From Deltaproteobacteria bacterium (GTDB taxonomy: Bacteria; Myxococcota; Myxococcia; Myxococcales; Myxococcaceae): DNA of 7,491 nt. The notes under the pieces were generated by a model that was not told the DNA's origin, searched no databases, and worked only from the letters and a program-made list of their open reading frames with translations. Numbering within the stretch: position 1 is the stretch's first letter; each line of letters starts with the position of its first letter. Position numbers and translations under genes: made by a program. Shown here piece by piece: positions 6,595-7,491 of the stretch. Location of the stretch: the NCBI GenBank assembly GCA_016875515.1, contig VGRA01000115.1, positions 1 through 7,491 on the forward strand, read 5' to 3'.

Positions 6595-7373
6595 GCGGCC
6601 TCCGTTGGGTGGGCATGGCGGCCCACGAAGGTGGCGAGCTGGTCCACCACCCAGTGGGGATCATCCAGCGGGAGATCGTGCCCGCCGTCCGGATGGGAGG
6701 CCACCGGCAGCCGCAGCCGGGAGGCGATGCGGTCCGAGATGGCGGGGTGGACCAGCCGGTCCCCGCGCCCCACCATGACCAGCGCAGGAACGTACAAGCG
6801 TTGCGGCAGGGTGAAGCGGAGGCCCGCGGCGAGCTGGCGGGCGGCCACGTCCGGCGGCACGGGGCGCTCCACGGCCAGCTGGGTCCAGGTGCGCGTGGCC
6901 TCCTCGAGCGCGGCGCCCGAGAGCCGGGTGGTCATGCCCAGGATGGTGCGCTCGCGCGCGGCGTCACTGCCCACGGCGCAGCGGGCGAGATCTCTCGCGC
7001 GCTGGTAGCGGAGCCGCTCCCAGGGGAAGCCCGCGTCCGCGGCGGAGGTGTTGACCACCACGCCGTGGCTGAAGTCCTCCGGGTGCCGGGCCATCCAGTC
7101 CAGCGCCACCATCCCGCCCAGGGAGACGCCGAGGATGCCCCAGCGCTCGCCGGGCTTCCGGTGGGGCAGGAAGCGGGCGCGGAGATCCTCGGTCATGCCG
7201 GCCACGGTGGTGGGGGCCGGGAAGCCCAGCTGCGTGCCCACGCCGGCGTGGTCCAGGGACAGCGGCGCATGGCCCATGCGCGCCTGCAGGAGCGCGGGGA
7301 ATTCACCCGTGTGGCGGGCGTCCCTCACCAGGCCCTTCAAGAGCAACCAACGCATGGCCGGTAGAACTGCCAC
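6591..7373 (-). CDS. Alpha/beta hydrolase
   Basis: A 260-residue (or 254-residue) serine hydrolase of the alpha/beta fold. GVSLGG gives the nucleophile elbow (Ser84), VGRGD the acid Asp205, and DGGHDLPLDDP the catalytic His232, in the usual order and spacing. The N-terminal LLLKGLVRDARHTGEFP and the VVNTSAAD segment after the elbow recall a subgroup of small hydrolases with an LRGL.R..RHWG.F opening, whose substrates are not known to me. There is no signal peptide, so it is probably cytoplasmic, unlike its coupled downstream partner. The longest frame starts at GTG 7373, but ATG at 7355 (MRWLLLKGL) fits the family opening better; neither has a visible Shine-Dalgarno sequence. It follows the end of another minus-strand gene by 37 bp, suggesting a longer operon entering from beyond the window. 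Confidence 0.87.
   Translation of the reverse strand: MAVLPAMRWLLLKGLVRDARHTGEFPALLQARMGHAPLSLDHAGVGTQLGFPAPTTVAGMTEDLRARFLPHRKPGERWGILGVSLGGMVALDWMARHPEDFSHGVVVNTSAADAGFPWERLRYQRARDLARCAVGSDAARERTILGMTTRLSGAALEEATRTWTQLAVERPVPPDVAARQLAAGLRFTLPQRLYVPALVMVGRGDRLVHPAISDRIASRLRLPVASHPDGGHDLPLDDPHWVVDQLATFVGRHAHPTEAA
6599..6603 (-). promoter_or_regulatory. Ribosome binding site of the SRPBCC gene
   Basis: On the minus strand GGAGG, a full core Shine-Dalgarno sequence, lies four bases before GTG 6594. It sits within the 3' end of the hydrolase gene, so ribosomes finishing the hydrolase can re-initiate directly. It is the clearest ribosome binding site in the window and fixes the start just ahead of the predicted signal peptide. 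Confidence 0.6.
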
Positions 7374-7410
7374 GCGGGGGCGGATATTCGCAAGAGGGGG
7401 GCGGCTGTGC

Positions 7411-7491
7411 TCAGGAAGCGAGCAGCAGGCGCCGCAGCTCGGATGCGACGGCGGCCTTCTTCATGTCTCCCCTGGCAACGGCCATGGTGAG
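7411..7491 (-). CDS. Probable 3' end of an unidentified minus-strand gene
   Basis: Read on the minus strand, the last 81 bases give 26 codons and a TGA at 7413-7411. The peptide includes MAVARGDMKKAAVASELRRL followed by LLAS at the end, which looks like a charged amphipathic C-terminal helix. Codons mostly end in G or C. The spacing of 37 bp to the hydrolase start and the same orientation suit an operon. The fragment is too short to name a family, and a chance open frame cannot be excluded in DNA this GC-rich. Confidence 0.4.
   Translation of the reverse strand, partial: LTMAVARGDMKKAAVASELRRLLLAS

Noticed and set aside
6043..7008. Plus-strand open frame of 321 codons opposite the SRPBCC and hydrolase genes
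   Set aside because: It is the antisense shadow of two genes with clear signal peptide and catalytic-triad features; the translation shows no domain.
7374..7410. Possible promoter in the 37-bp gap before the hydrolase gene
   Set aside because: Only a short AT-containing patch (ATATTCG region) stands out; no paired -35/-10 elements can be supported.

Overview
The window is very GC-rich, with almost exclusively G or C at third codon positions, frequent GTG starts, tightly packed genes and a large secreted-type metalloprotease. Together these suggest a myxobacterium (Myxococcales, for example the Archangiaceae/Myxococcaceae). That placement is an inference from composition and gene families, not from a marker gene.

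Layout: (1) 1-2841, plus strand, the C-terminal bulk of a large zinc metalloprotease of the metzincin type, cut off by the window start. (2) 2861-3733, plus, a BKACE/DUF849 beta-keto acid cleavage enzyme. (3) 3730-4866, plus, a DUF1016/YhcG-family protein with a PD-(D/E)XK nuclease fold. (4) 4863-6029, plus, a kynureninase-like class V PLP enzyme. (5) 6013-6594, minus, an exported SRPBCC/START-like protein. (6) 6591-7373, minus, an alpha/beta hydrolase. (7) 7411-7491, minus, the probable 3' end of another gene. No stretch over 300 bases lacks a gene. I saw no RNA gene, CRISPR array or insertion sequence.

The plus-strand genes 2-4 are joined by GTGA stop/start overlaps and look like one transcription unit, possibly led by the metalloprotease gene 19 bp upstream. 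BKACE and the kynureninase-like enzyme make a plausible catabolic pair acting on keto/amino acids. The DUF1016 gene between them does not fit: its third codon positions are much less GC-rich, its family is typical of mobile and defence-associated DNA, and it lies between two GTGA tetranucleotides. Removing it would leave a perfect BKACE/kynureninase GTGA junction. It looks like a foreign cassette placed into a metabolic operon without breaking it. Its protein also carries non-conservative changes at several normally conserved positions, including the expected catalytic Asp (Gly here), so it may be a dead or repurposed nuclease. This is the most unusual feature of the window.

The minus-strand genes 5-6 are translationally coupled by another GTGA overlap, with a strong GGAGG ribosome binding site. 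They converge on the plus-strand operon with a 17-bp tail-to-tail overlap.
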